Below are positions 1 through 11,500 of a DNA stretch of 64,000 nt, in pieces. The notes under the pieces were generated by a model. The model ran no database searches and had not been told where the DNA came from. It saw only the letters and a program-made list of their open reading frames with translations. The DNA is from Alitta virens (taxonomy: Eukaryota; Annelida; Polychaeta; Phyllodocida; Nereididae). The translations under genes and the position numbers were made by a program. Location of the stretch: the NCBI GenBank assembly GCA_932294295.1, contig OW028573.1:2180001-2244000 (forward strand), written 5' to 3'. Every line of letters starts with the position of its first letter. Positions within the stretch are counted from its first letter, which is position 1.

Positions 1-2580
1 CTCCCACGGCTGACAAATATTGTGTGAAAGCCAGGGCATTGAATTCCCTGCCTTGGTCGGTCAATACAGTGTCCACATATCCATGCCTGGGGAAGTATTC
101 CTGATGTAATCTGGCCCACACACATTCACTAGTCTTCCTGGGAAGTGGGTAACACTCTGCATAGCCAGAAGCATGGTCAATTATGGTCAATATGTAATTA
201 TTCCCCTGATTTGAAGTTATCAGGGGGCCAACCAAGTCTAGGGACACATATTGTCCTATGCTTTTGGCAAGAGGCATTTCTCCCATCGGTGCATGCTCCT
301 TCTTCTTCCGATGGACCAGACACGTGGCGCACTTCAGGACCCAATTCTTTACATCTGCCCTCATCCCAGGCCACACATAGCTCTCTTGCACCTTACGCAT
401 TGTTTTTACATAAGCCATGTGACCTACCTCCAGGTGAGCCTGTCCTATCAGCATCTCTCTATATTTTTCTGGCACCACTAGGCGGTGATACTCAGCCGCA
501 TACTGATAGGGTTTCTGTATTGAGTATAGGAGCCCATCAATGACCTCATAGGGACTGTCTGGGTCATGTCCCTCTCCCCACTGCTCCATAGTCCTCTGTG
601 CTGCCTGCACTTCTGCAGGCACTAGGCCACTTCCTAGCACTGGCATGACTTCATCAGCTGGCAAGCCAGGAGGCAATTCGTCACCCAGTCTCCATTCATC
701 GATGTCAAAGGTGTCCAGCCTCTCTGGCCTAATCCTGGACAACATGTCGGCCCTCACATTCAATTTTCCTTTCCGGTATTGCACTTTACAACCATATTCA
801 GCAAGCAGCACCGCCCATCTTTGAATCTTGGTATTTTGCATCTCCTTCGTGAATAATGAAGTTAGGGGCTTATGGTCAGTGTAGGCTTCAAACTTAGCAC
901 CCCATAGATAGGGCCTGAACACCTTCAGGGCTGTTATGAGCGCAAAGGCTTCACGCTCTATTGCAGCCCATCTCCGCTGGGTGGGTGACAGCAACCTGGA
1001 TAGATAACTGATGGGCCGTTCCACCCCCGTTTCCGGATCCCTCTGGCAGAGTATGGCCCCTATGGCTATGTCACTTGCATCAGTGTGTAGCAAGTAGGGA
1101 TCTTTCGTGCGAGGGTGGGCCATGACATGCTCGCTGACCAGCAACTCTTTTAGCTTCTCGAACCCTCTTCTTTCTGGCTCTCCCCACTGAAACCTGGCGT
1201 GTTTACGGGTCATGGCTACCAATGGTTCAGACATCTCCGCGTAATTGGGCATGCATGAGCGATAATATCCAGTCATGCCCAAAAATGATCTGATATCTTT
1301 GACAGTTTTTGGGGGAGACATCCGACTGATGGCAGAGACCTTATCTGGATCCGCCCGCAGTCCCTTGCCGGTTACCACATACCCCAACAATTTCACTTCA
1401 CTTTGCCCGAATGTACATTTCTTGGGGTTTAATGTTAAGTGGTATTCTTTGAACCGATCTACCACTGCTTGTAAATGCCTCGCGTGCGTCACCACGTCTG
1501 GGCTGTAGACCACCACGTCGTCCACGTATATCATACAGCACTGCCCAATCAATCCTCTGAGGACCTCGTCCATGGCCCTTTGAAAGGCGGCGGTCGCGTT
1601 CGACAACCCCATCGGCATCGTGGTGAATTCAAACAGTCCTCGGAAGCACGTGAACGCTGTCTTCTCCATGCTGGTCTGCTCCAGGGGCAGTTGATAGAAG
1701 CCTGATTTGAGATCGAGCGTGGAGTATATGGCAGACCCATGCAATTGATCAAAAACGTCCTGTATCAAAGGCACAGGATAGCAGTCTTTCTTGGTTATTG
1801 TATTGAGCTTAGTAAAGTCTATACAGAACCTGGGACCATCTGAGGGATCCTTCTTTTCCACCAACACCACTGGTGATGCCCAAGGAGACTTGGAAGGCAC
1901 AATCACTCCTTGATCCAACAGTTCATCGATTTTTAGGCCAAGTGCTTCTCGCTTCATAAACGGCACCCTATAGGCCCTTTGCTTTATAGGTGCACCTGAG
2001 GTTTCTATCCGCACCTTTATTTCCTTGTGGCGCCCCAGGCGCTGCCCAGAAGCACTAAATGCCTCTGGATTCCGCTGCATGCACTCAGATATCTCCGCTG
2101 CTGCCCTCTGCGCCTCCGCAGTGTCACCCCTGGGCTCGGATAACTCCATGATATCTGCTTCCTGGCATTGTCCTGGGGCAGGAATTAAAGCAAGGTCATA
2201 ACCACGCCAATTCAATATCCCTTGTTCATAGTTTATGTGAGCTCCCTCCAACCTCATCACATCTCTCCCCAGGATGGCTTGATGCGATATTCCATCCACC
2301 ACAATCATTTCCAGAGCTCCCAGATCATCCTCCCTCATCTGAGTCACTCCACACACCTTAAGCTCATGTCCAGTGACTCCCATGAGTCCTCTGGAGGCCC
2401 TCAATATTGGGAGCCTCTTCATTGTCTTACATATCTCCAAGAATTCCCTGCGCCGCAGCACCGTGCGTGCTGCCCCGGTGTCTACCAGTGCCCTCATATT
2501 AAGTCCATGAAGTCTCAACTTCACGAAGGCCCGGCAGTCCGCTGCGGCGCTTAATGCCCCCCCCCTGGAATCCATTTCCA
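1..2580 (-). CDS. pol: Gypsy pol polyprotein (protease, RT, RNase H, integrase), partial
   Basis: Aspartic protease: an LVDTGAA active site at about 2471-2482. Reverse transcriptase: SPWASPVVLVEKKD near 1870 and the catalytic YVDD box at 1517-1528. RNase H: TDASDIAIGAIL, the AIEREAFAL segment and TDHKPL, spaced as in Ty3/Gypsy. Integrase: an HHCC zinc-binding segment near 300-420, then a core with SLDLVGPL and TDQGREF carrying the first two acidic residues; the glutamate and the C-terminus are beyond base 1. The frame is +1 relative to gag and overlaps its end. A run of nine G (minus strand; C at 2557-2565) lies in the overlap. The protein replicates and inserts the element through a cDNA intermediate. 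Confidence 0.92.
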
Positions 2581-3596
2581 GTTTGGGGTCGGCCTCCCTG
2601 ACGATTTTCGCGACATTCTCGACGTAGATGTCCGGCCTTTCCACATGAGGCACAAATGGGACGTCCATCCTCAGTGAACCTCAAGGGAGGTCTACTCTGG
2701 GTGCCCAGAGGCCTTCTGGGCTCTGGTTTTCTGCGCGGAGTCGCATGAGAGTCATCAGATACTCTCGTGGGCCTTGGTCCTCTGGAAGCAGCCATGAGTT
2801 TTGTAAATTCCTTGGATAACCCATTGACCCTTCTGGTCAGCTCAGTCAGTTCTCCACTTGCCTCTTTACTACTCCTCTCAGGCCTTCCACTCCCAACTGC
2901 CCCAATCTCCATGGGCTCATCTGGGGTGTCCTCTGGGGCACAGCCATTTAGCGCCCTGTACAGGCGGTATTCGTCTCCTTCATACTGAGCCACCTGTTCC
3001 ATGGCGTCCACATAATCCTTGGGTCTTCCTTCTCGGACCACCCTCTCTACCACCTTCCTGTCTCTCATACCTCTCAAGTAGGCCCCCAGCATGGTGCGCT
3101 GCTGGTCCATATTCCTGTTGTCCTTGGGGTAGCCCAAGTCGGCCGTCTCCCTAAATCTTCTCCCATAAGCTGCCGTCGTCTCATAGGCTCCTTGTTGTAC
3201 TTTTTCAATTTCGTCTCGCATCCTGTCAGCCTCATGTTTGGACAAAAAGGTAGTGGTCAGATGGGCCTTCAACGCAGTCCACTCCACTGCCCTTCGATCA
3301 TCAGTGCTGTCCAAAAATCTCTCCAACTCCACCCTCAGTGCTCCCTCTGCTGTCTGAGCGGCCACAAACAATGTCCTCTTTGTATAAGGTATGGTCAGTT
3401 CCACATCCCTGAACCACTGCCTCAGTCTCCTGGTGGTTGATCCATCACACCCAGCCACTCGTTTTGCCTGAGCCTGGGCCTCATGTTTCTCCCCATTTTC
3501 TTGTATATGTCTGGTCTGAGTCTCTATCATGGAGGCTGTTGACCCATTGCTTGCTTTCTGTACCCTCAGAAATTCCTGGAACTGGTCGAGATTCAT
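2499..3596 (-). CDS. gag: Gypsy Gag with CCHC zinc knuckle
   Basis: 365 aa, begins MNLDQFQEFL. A helical capsid-like region with RRLRQWFRDVELT and a long central part rich in charged residues is typical of retrotransposon Gag. A single zinc knuckle, CASCGKAGHLRREC (C-x2-C-x4-H-x4-C), sits about 45 residues from the end and should bind the element RNA. The reading frame ends 16 bases beyond the pol protease motif, so gag and pol overlap in different frames. The start chosen is the first ATG after the primer-binding site and is about 340 bp from it. Confidence 0.9.
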   Translation of the reverse strand: MNLDQFQEFLRVQKASNGSTASMIETQTRHIQENGEKHEAQAQAKRVAGCDGSTTRRLRQWFRDVELTIPYTKRTLFVAAQTAEGALRVELERFLDSTDDRRAVEWTALKAHLTTTFLSKHEADRMRDEIEKVQQGAYETTAAYGRRFRETADLGYPKDNRNMDQQRTMLGAYLRGMRDRKVVERVVREGRPKDYVDAMEQVAQYEGDEYRLYRALNGCAPEDTPDEPMEIGAVGSGRPERSSKEASGELTELTRRVNGLSKEFTKLMAASRGPRPTRVSDDSHATPRRKPEPRRPLGTQSRPPLRFTEDGRPICASCGKAGHLRRECRENRQGGRPQTGNGFQGGGIKRRSGLPGLREVETSWT

Positions 3597-3932
3597 GATG
3601 ACAGCTTTTCACATGGGCCTTCTTATATTGACAATTTCCTAGCTCATCTGCTCATTGTCTAATATTTCAGCATCTGCCCATTCTTACTTGTGCCAAACAC
3701 AATAGCATAAAAACAGCCTGAGGTACTCTAGAGTCATAGAGAGTGGGTATTTCCAAGCTTTGGCTTTCCATTTCCAGGTCAATAAAGTTCATTAGTTCTT
3801 CCAATTCATTAGTGTTCATACCTTGCAGTCTTGACTGTATTTCAGTTTGTAGCTACTGAATCTTCAAGTTGATGTCCATTCTTTTTCCTGATTTTGTTCT
3901 TCTCCTTTTGGTGATTTCCAATTCCAAACAGA

Positions 3933-3949
3933 TCACGTCGGGGTCACCA
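3933..3949 (-). other. Primer-binding site matching tRNA-Trp 3' end
   Basis: The plus strand reads TCACGTCGGGGTCACCA, which is the 3' end of animal cytosolic tRNA-Trp including CCA as I recall it. On the element's own strand this is the TGG-initial complement, one base inside the LTR. Minus-strand cDNA synthesis would therefore be primed by tRNA-Trp. Seventeen bases match without a gap. Confidence 0.85.
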
Positions 3950-3950
3950 A

Positions 3951-4664
3951 TGTAAAATCCTCAGTGTGGTTAGTGACATACTATGTCTCCTTCCAGTATC
4001 TCATAGTCTCAACATAATGATAATTCAAAACAGTAAGTTGTGTCAAGTTGGTCTGCTCTGCATGTTGGTCAAAACCAAAGATGCCAGAAACATTCCATGT
4101 TTATTATTTATATGAATTCACAAGACAAAGGCCCCTCCTTAATGGAGGGGGTAAAATTCCCAGTCACCATTCGATCTCCTCATCTGGGACCAGGCACACC
4201 CCTCCCAACTGTGCTCCCTCCCCTCCCAACTGTGCACCCATGTTCAGTCATCCATTATCCCCAAACCCCACAATGGACAAACTCACTCATGCATAAATTC
4301 TATACCCTCAAGGGCACACAGTCACACAGGACAGGTGGCAGGCAACCTGACCCACACCCTTCTCCCCTCATTATCTCCACACCCCAGGAGATTGTACAGT
4401 CATTAGGCCAGGAAGATCCAATCACCCTTGATCCCATTTCGGCCATCAGGATCAAGATCATACAGTGGAGTATGATCAGGCCAGCTGGTCATGGTTCATT
4501 GATGGATCCCCTGTCTTCACTAATGACTAGTACATTGTCCAAAATGGGACCACAATCAGTGATGGCCATCTGCAGCCATCATTTCCACAACTCAGAACAT
4601 TGCACATTGAATTTACAATCATCATTTAGTTAAATTAAAGAGCAAAAGGCCAGTGCCTTTTACA
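3951..4664 (-). repeat. 5' LTR of the Gypsy element
   Basis: The segment runs TGTAAAATCC to GCCTTTTACA on the plus strand, so it begins TG and ends CA with a short inverted terminal match (TGTAAAA/TTTTACA). It abuts the tRNA-Trp primer-binding site at one end and DIRS-like coding sequence at the other. Length about 714 bp. On the minus strand a TATAAATAATAAA stretch at 4100-4112 could serve as TATA box or poly(A) signal. Open reading frames seen inside the LTR have no recognisable content. Confidence 0.85.
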
Positions 4665-5962
4665 TTGTGTATTGACACTGAGTGAGTGCCCCCTTTGTTC
4701 CTGATGTAAGAGACTGCCTTTTTGTGGTCACACAGGAGGTGGATTACTTTCCCTTGTGCTAATTGTCAATGCTTGGTGGACAGCTCGCAGCTCTAGCAAG
4801 GAGATGTATAGGAGGGATTCTGCATGGGTCCACCTTCCTGACCTCTGATGGCCTTTCGAGGAATGCACTCCAACCCTGGAGACTTGGGTCTGTCGACATG
4901 GTTATGTCAGGCAGAGGCTCGAGGAGTGTGTAGTAGGACTCCATCTGATAAGCCTGTTGGTCCTTCCACCATGTGAGTGCTTGATGAAACACTGGGTGTA
5001 GTGGTATTTTGTGGTCTATAGACTCTTTCAGGTTGGTAGCCCAGGCTTTCACATAGAGTTGTAGTGGTCTTATTTGGAGTCTGCCTAGTTTGATGAATTG
5101 TCAGATGTGATTGATTCAGTAGGCCCAGGTAAGACAGTAAATGGTGAACTTTTGTTGACTAAGATTTCAGTAACAATTGTATGATTGTCAGAATTTTGGC
5201 AAAATTTCCGCTTCTGTGGAATGGATCCAAAATTTTGTCAGATCTATGTCCATCCCAAGGAAGATGAACTTTGTTCGAGGGGTTAGGTTGGATTTCTGCA
5301 TGTTTACAAGGAGTCCCAGGCGAGTAAACAGTTCTAAGACTTCTTGGGTGTGTGACTCAACGATTTTGGGTGAGGGTCTTCGGATCAACCAATCGTCGAA
5401 ATAGCGGTGGAGATGATGCTTCTGGATCTGAGGTAAGATGCTACTGGATCTAGAAGTTTGGTGAATACCCTCGGGGCAATATTCAAACCGAAGTACATGG
5501 CTCTGAATTGATAAGAGTTGCCCAGGATGTAAAGACGGAGGAATTTTCGCAATTCTAAGGCTACAGGAATGTGAAGATGTGCATTCCCCTGGTTGTAGTT
5601 GACTTCTGATTAAGTGATCTGCCTCCAGGTGGAAGTGAGGGCATCAAATGAACTTGTTTAGATCTTTCAGGTCTATTATTGGTCAGAAACCTCCTGACTT
5701 CTTGGGAATTGTGAACAGGTGGAAATAGAAGCCTGGAGATGAGTCTTGGACCAATTCTAGAGCATGTTCCTGTGGCAGAGCTTGCACTTTGGTAAGGAGA
5801 ACTGTTCTTTGATTCTCGTCCTTTGGTAACTGTACTGGACGAGGAGACATGTTGAGAGAAAGATGAGACCATAAGTTGAGAGAGAGACCTGTTGCTAGTA
5901 TCATCCTGTGCCAATTGGAGAGGTCCAGAGTATCCAATTCTTGATAAAAGTGACATAGTCAC
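4665..5962 (-). pseudogene. DIRS-like reverse transcriptase/RNase H, broken
   Basis: Recognisable segments, in order on the minus strand: GFYFHLFTIPKKSGGF (start of RT), QFRAMYFGLNIAPRVFTKLL (a DIRS-typical finger/palm segment), RYFDDWLIRR with the catalytic YFDD at 5392-5403, LGLLVNMQKSNLTPRTKF (thumb), ALTWWKDQQAY and STDPSLQGWSAFL (RNase H). They lie in different frames separated by stops, so no full protein can be made. In RNase H the usual TDN is CDH here. The domain is cut by the Gypsy LTR. Confidence 0.82.
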
Positions 5963-6001
5963 CCTCCAACTGGAGTAGAAGTGGATGGGACGACTAAACC
6001 T

Positions 6002-7038
6002 CTAGCGCCTGCGTGAGGCTTGTTGTGCAGACGTGGATTTGTAGTTAGGTTTGGATGATTTGCCGCTGCTGTTGTTGTTAGAGTGGTTATCCTTGAATGT
6101 CTGCTGATTAGCTAACTGTTGCCTGTAATTGGTCTTACGGGAGGTTGAGGAGGATGAAGGCTGAGTGTTGGGCCGAGATCTAGAAGATCTGGATTTGTCA
6201 GTCAGGGAAGAAACCATTATGTGTTCCCTTTCTTCTTTGGCCATTCTTCTAAAGACATCTAATGTGTTCCCCAGGAGTAAAGGCCTTCCTTGGCATAGGG
6301 GCAATCTAAGTGTGGCCCAGGTATGGACTCAACGTTGGATCTTCATAAATTTCTGATGCTTTAACAAAAACCTTCCCTTCTCAACATTAACGTTGACATA
6401 AATGCGCCAGTAGTAAAGTCTTTAGTTAAAGACGGTGCTTTCTGGTTTTGTCTCCAGAGGGTGTCAACCACATTTGGGTCATGAGATGGCAGCTTGTAGA
6501 CCTCTTTTATTGTGTTCAGGAGCCAGTCTAGGGTAGATTAGGTCCTTACTGCTCTCCTGAGCACCACCTCCGTGTCCGCCAGCTTGGACAAAGGCACCGA
6601 TGGTTCGCTTCCTGGTCTCAGATAAGAAGACTCTTTCGCTGATGGTTTAGCAGACTGAGCAGATAAAGGGAAGTTATTTCCTCCATGGTATTTCAAACTG
6701 AAGCTCTTCACAAATCTGGAGATGGGGTTGTTTGTAGAGGCTTTGCTGGGTAAATTTGTAGGCCAGGAGATTTGACAGTAGATCCTTGCCTGCCTGGTGA
6801 ACACCCTGTAGGAATGGTTGGCAGGGGCACTCTCAATGGCTGACTTTGTGAAGGGGTTGTTGTCTCACTAGCAGCAACCGTCAAAGGCTGGGATGCAGTC
6901 GTTACAGTGCTTGTAGCCGGTGTAACCGACGGCACAGGCAGATTCAATGGAGAAGCTGATCGTCGAAGTGATGGCGTAGAACGATGAGGAAGAGTCCTTC
7001 AACATCGCAGCCACCTTAGTTAGTTTGTCAGACATCAT
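6002..7038 (-). pseudogene. DIRS-like ORF1 (Gag-like), broken
   Basis: A reading begins at the ATG-ATG pair at 7033-7038 with MSDKLTKVAAMLKDSS, then continues after frame changes through a Pro/Ser/Thr-rich part (6708-6947) and a basic Ser/Asn-rich tail (6002-6304). This low-complexity composition and position upstream of the RT fit a DIRS ORF1, but there is no diagnostic domain. Assignment rests mostly on its neighbour. Confidence 0.55.
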
Positions 7039-7097
7039 GAAAACAACTAAGTAACTAAGTACAATACTAGAGTGCAGCTGTGTTCGCTTGGACGGCT

Positions 7098-7100
<3 letters not shown>

Positions 7101-7182
<82 letters not shown>
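7101..7182. repeat. (TG)41 microsatellite
   Basis: Uninterrupted TG dinucleotide for 82 bp, just upstream of the DIRS-like ORF1. Likely polymorphic in length. Confidence 0.98.
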
Positions 7183-7185
<3 letters not shown>

Positions 7186-8572
7186 AGGGCTTTACGTCCT
7201 GTATTTCTGCACCAGATGGGCTAATTAGGACAGGTAGAGACCATGGCAATGAGACGAAGGATGAAACAGCCATCCAACTGGACGGCTGAGAGAGGAATGA
7301 CATCTTGCGCGCTCTCCCCCATGACCGTGATTACGGTCACGTGGTCACAAAGGCGGGAAACACCTTTTGAATAGGTCAACTCAGCTGTAACAGCTATTGA
7401 GTAGAGGAAATAGCACTTCTAATCATTGTCACGCTTTTTTCTAGCGTGACAATAGGTATTTGGACTTAAGCGAAATAGAGACAATACATAACCACAACCA
7501 ACCACGGCCCATTCACCAATTTTTGGCATTTTTTGCAGAGGGGGAGAGGACAGGAGACCTGTGAATTTAAATTTCCCGCCATTCAGCTCCATTGACTCTA
7601 ATGCTAAATTAGTTATGCTTTTTATACCAATTCTAGCCAATAAATAAAACCATTCAGCCTGAACGTTTCTAAGTTGAGCAAACTCTGGTCAATTAGGACC
7701 CATGACACCAGCTGGCAATCTCTTCGCAGTGACTACAAGATTTTGAAATTAAAAGTTAAGGCTGCTCAGCCACTCCATTCCCTTTCATTTTGGGAACCAT
7801 TTGGTCAATTGGACATATCACCAACACCATCTCACCGATTGCAAAATGCCCAGAATCAGGTGCAAATTCAGCAAAACTTGGCCCACTCACCAGTGAGCCA
7901 TATTTTTAGTGCTCTTCAATGCTCAAGATGAAATTCACAGGACCAGTGCATCAGAGCTAAAAACACAGTTCATTTCTCATGTCAAATACTGCTGAAGGCA
8001 TTGTCCCGACAAAAGAAAGGGACAATCCTTGAGGTTATGAAATGACAGACTGAGGAAGGGTGTAGGCGGCAGTAGGCCCGCGAGATTATCAAATTTGAAT
8101 TAACCATTATCCTTTCCATGTTAAGCTACTGTTTATAAAAAAGCAAAAAGGATTCCTATAAAATCAGTTCAGTATTTATTTTGACCATTTTTTTTTTTTC
8201 ACATATAAGTCTTGAACACATTTATAGCAAAGGACAGTCATCAAATATGATACAAAGATCTATGGTGTTGTCCCATACATACATGAAATCACACTAGCAA
8301 AATTTGACAATGTTCTGCAGAAGCAATCACTCACTCTATGAGCACAATATGTACAACTATATATATATAGGATTAAATTTCTGGGTAAGCATAGATGTTT
8401 GTGACAGTAATAAGACCAGTTAGTATCTGATAAAAAAATATAACACTGTCCATGTCAGAAGCATAAAACATCAAATAATGCACATGTAAAATAATAAATA
8501 AACCAGAAAAAAAAGGAGTATAAATGACTTTAAATTTAATTTTTCTTTTTAATTTTTAATTTAATATAATAA
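7183..8572. other. Intergenic, no gene seen
   Basis: No convincing coding sequence. Contains a palindrome TGACCGT-GATT-ACGGTCA near 7322 and a perfect 11-bp hairpin at 7425-7453 (ATTGTCACGCT, 7-nt loop, AGCGTGACAAT). The right part (about 8110-8572) is probably 3' UTR of the PSME3 gene, since transcription enters from the right. Confidence 0.6.
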
Positions 8573-11500
8573 TTAATACATGCTATCTGCATTGGAAGAT
8601 CTGGGTCTCTTTATTTTGTCAAAGTTCTTGATGATGACATCATGAAGATTAGCCTAAAAAAAAGAAAGAAGTTAACAACATTAGTATTTTACTTGAAAAG
8701 TTTTCATATTGACATCTCACAGAATATTTCCTCGGTCACACTTTGGCTGAGATGGTCTACTGTGTAAATGGACAATCTGTTTCTATTTTCAACAGTACTT
8801 AATGAGTATCGTACCGTGGTTGAAAAGAAGTTTCCGCACAGATGGGCGGATTTGTCATTTGTGTAGATGACGGTTAAAAATGGATATATTTATTAAATCT
8901 TATCATTTTCGGGAAGGGGGGTGATATCTATCAGGCCCTTTCTATGTTTCTGCACACCCATTAAAGGCAAAATTTCAGCGTAAAAATTGATTTCCATTTT
9001 GTCTACCCATGTATGGACCACTAGTAAGGTCATTGAAACGGTATCAGGTTAACTCACCGCCAATGCCAGCTCACCGCCGTAGTCAGCTCACCGCCTGTTT
9101 TTATCGACGGTGACTTGACCAGAGAAAAACAATGTCAAGTCACCGCCCTAAAAACGTAAAATGTTAGTTTATTGCTCTATGAGAGATTCCCGGAATGACA
9201 TCACTTTCGCGCATGCGCGAAGTGCTGGCCGCATCATGCTTGGAGATGCCTGCATGCTTTCTTGTACTTTTTTTTTAATAAGTTTGTCAATTTTTATCTG
9301 ATTTTGAAAATTTAAAATAATTAATAGATAAAAATAATGTCATTATATAGATTCTATTTCTCCAAAAAAGGCTACAAAAAATGTATAAGACCAATCCTAT
9401 TTATATGGACTTCTAACTTGGTATTTTGGGACAATAATTAATATTTCACTATTATTTTATTTTGTCACACAGCTGTGTTCATGGTCTGCTCTCTTTGGAG
9501 GATTTGGTGGCCTTGAAAATGAACAGGCTACCATCTGCTGTGATTAAACTGTGATTAAACTGGTAATGGCAATTAGCACCCCCCCAGTTGACACATATCC
9601 AGAGCAAAATTGCTTTTCAAGTTTAATCACAGGATTACTGTATGCTGTGATCAGGGAACTTGAGATACAGTTCTGTGGCTGTGATGAAGTTAGTAATGAC
9701 AATTAGCACATGAAGATAAATTTACTTAAGTTGTTAATGGCAACTGGCAGATGATTGTAATCGGCGGCGGTGGCCGGCGGCGGTGAGTTAACTCGGCCGG
9801 CGGTGGGCTGTCCCATACAGGCGGTGACTACTAAATACAGGCGGTGAGCTGACTACCCCTAGCTGGCGGTGAGCTGGCAGAAGCGGTGAGTTGACTAGTA
9901 ATCATTGAAACTGTACCTATTATTTATTAAGACTGTTCTAGACAAAGTATCTATCCCTCGGACTGCTCTTGATTGTGTCAGCATAGTTGTTACATTTTAT
10001 GTCATATATGAGGATACACAATTATTTCGTGTGCAAAAACTTTAATATTTTCCACCACTGTAAGTATCAAAACTTGCTACCAGAATCCATTTCTTTAAAA
10101 AAAGTCAACAAATATCTAAGTGAGGTAAATAATTAACATGAACAGAATTCATACTTACATAATGGTTTCTCATTTCACAACATACTAGTCGTAAACTGAT
10201 GAATTCCTTCTCATCCAACTCAGTGACTGATCTTCTTGTGTCCTCCTAAAAAATCCATAAATTAATCATGATTGTGGACTCATTTTCAAAATGCTAGAGC
10301 AAAAAAAGGCTTTAAAAAAAGCTTTCCAAGATTCATTACTTACACGGGGCAACAGTATTACAGTAATTGCAATTAAAAATGTTTTTTGCCTATCTCAAGG
10401 ATTGGAAAAAAAGGAAATTTCATCAAAACAAAAAAATATTCATTGCCACTTTGTTAATTTTTTATTTCTATTTTTACGCCGGACTGATGTGAATCAATTT
10501 ACATAATATTGTAATAACTTACCACATGAGGGTATTTTGCAATGCTGGCAATAATTTTGCCTCTGACCAGGAAGTATCTTGCAATCTGGTCCAAGGAAGA
10601 GATGGCTTCAACTTCTACTTGTCGAGCTTCAGCCAGTGTATCCTCCTGTATCATGAAGACATTTGCATGATTCGCCAAATTTCTTAGTAAGACTTCTTAC
10701 AAAAATTAGCACAGAGCTTGTGAGAAGTAAAAGTTTATACCTGCACTGAGACTCCAAAATTATTTCCATCTTCAATTCTTGGGATCAGGTAAGAAATCCA
10801 CATTTTTATCTGGAAGAGAGATGTAATATTTTCCAATGTAAGAGAATGTTTTTTCCCCCGTATAAATGGAAGACCATTAGCCTCTGATATTAACCATACT
10901 TACATGGTTTGCATGTTCAATTAACTCCACGATATGCGGTTTTACCAAATCAATCAGTTCAACAATGTTTCTGTTTGTGTTGGCAAGACCGTTAGGCAAC
11001 AACAAAACTTTAGAACCTGAAAAAAAAAAAATAATAATAATAAAATATAACAGTGTATGTGGCTAACTTAAAGTGTATAAAATATACAACCTCAAGTATA
11101 TTCAACGGAAAGAAGATACTTACCCACAAGATAATTGTTGGCAACATTCTCCATTTTTGCTTTCTTTGCAGCTGGTTCATCTCCATTGTTTATCATGTAT
11201 GATTGTGGGTTAGGGATCGGTATGTTCGGATCATCGGCAATTTTGCGCAATCTTTGAAGAGCAAATTTTTCATCCTAAAAAATATATTGCCTGTATCACA
11301 AGTCGGCATTCACACCAGTGCGTTAAACTGGGAAATCTCATCAGAAGAATTACAATGCACGTTCCACATGAACATAGTTATTCAACAGCACAATATGGGA
11401 AGAGAGCTCAGCAGTAAAAATCTTCATAATTTTTACACATAGTGCATAGTATCTTTCCTGAACACTTCCTTGGGGCTATTGAATGTGTAACATCCATCTT

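Larger units (their letters stand above)
1..4664 (-). mobile_element. Ty3/Gypsy LTR retrotransposon, partial at the left edge
   Basis: The minus strand reads, from right to left: 5' LTR, primer-binding site, gag, then pol in the order protease, reverse transcriptase, RNase H, integrase. That order defines Ty3/Gypsy rather than Copia elements. The integrase core is cut by base 1, so the 3' LTR lies outside. The right end falls inside the RNase H region of a DIRS-like element, so this copy is a nested insertion. The visible pol reading frame has no stop in the stretches I translated, which suggests a fairly young copy. The 4-6 bp target duplication cannot be checked because only one end is present. 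Confidence 0.93.
4665..7038 (-). mobile_element. DIRS-like retrotransposon, degenerate, interrupted by the Gypsy element
   Basis: Minus-strand fragments in several frames assemble into a DIRS-type order: a Pro/Ser/Thr-rich ORF1, then reverse transcriptase and RNase H. The RNase H reading can be followed through HLLCDHKKAVSYIRNKGGTH up to the Gypsy LTR edge at 4665, where it stops. No tyrosine recombinase is seen here; it would lie beyond the Gypsy copy, to the left of the window. Stops and frameshifts show that the copy is dead. The 5' boundary is uncertain and may extend past the TG microsatellite to about 7.4 kb. Confidence 0.8.

Noticed and set aside
145..543. Plus-strand open readings across the Gypsy pol region
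   Set aside because: Shadows of the minus-strand integrase and RNase H frame.
4040..4633. Plus-strand open reading of 197 codons
   Set aside because: It lies wholly inside the Gypsy LTR on the opposite strand and has no domain.
7067..7303. Minus-strand reading with a Thr-His repeat
   Set aside because: Translation of the TG microsatellite.
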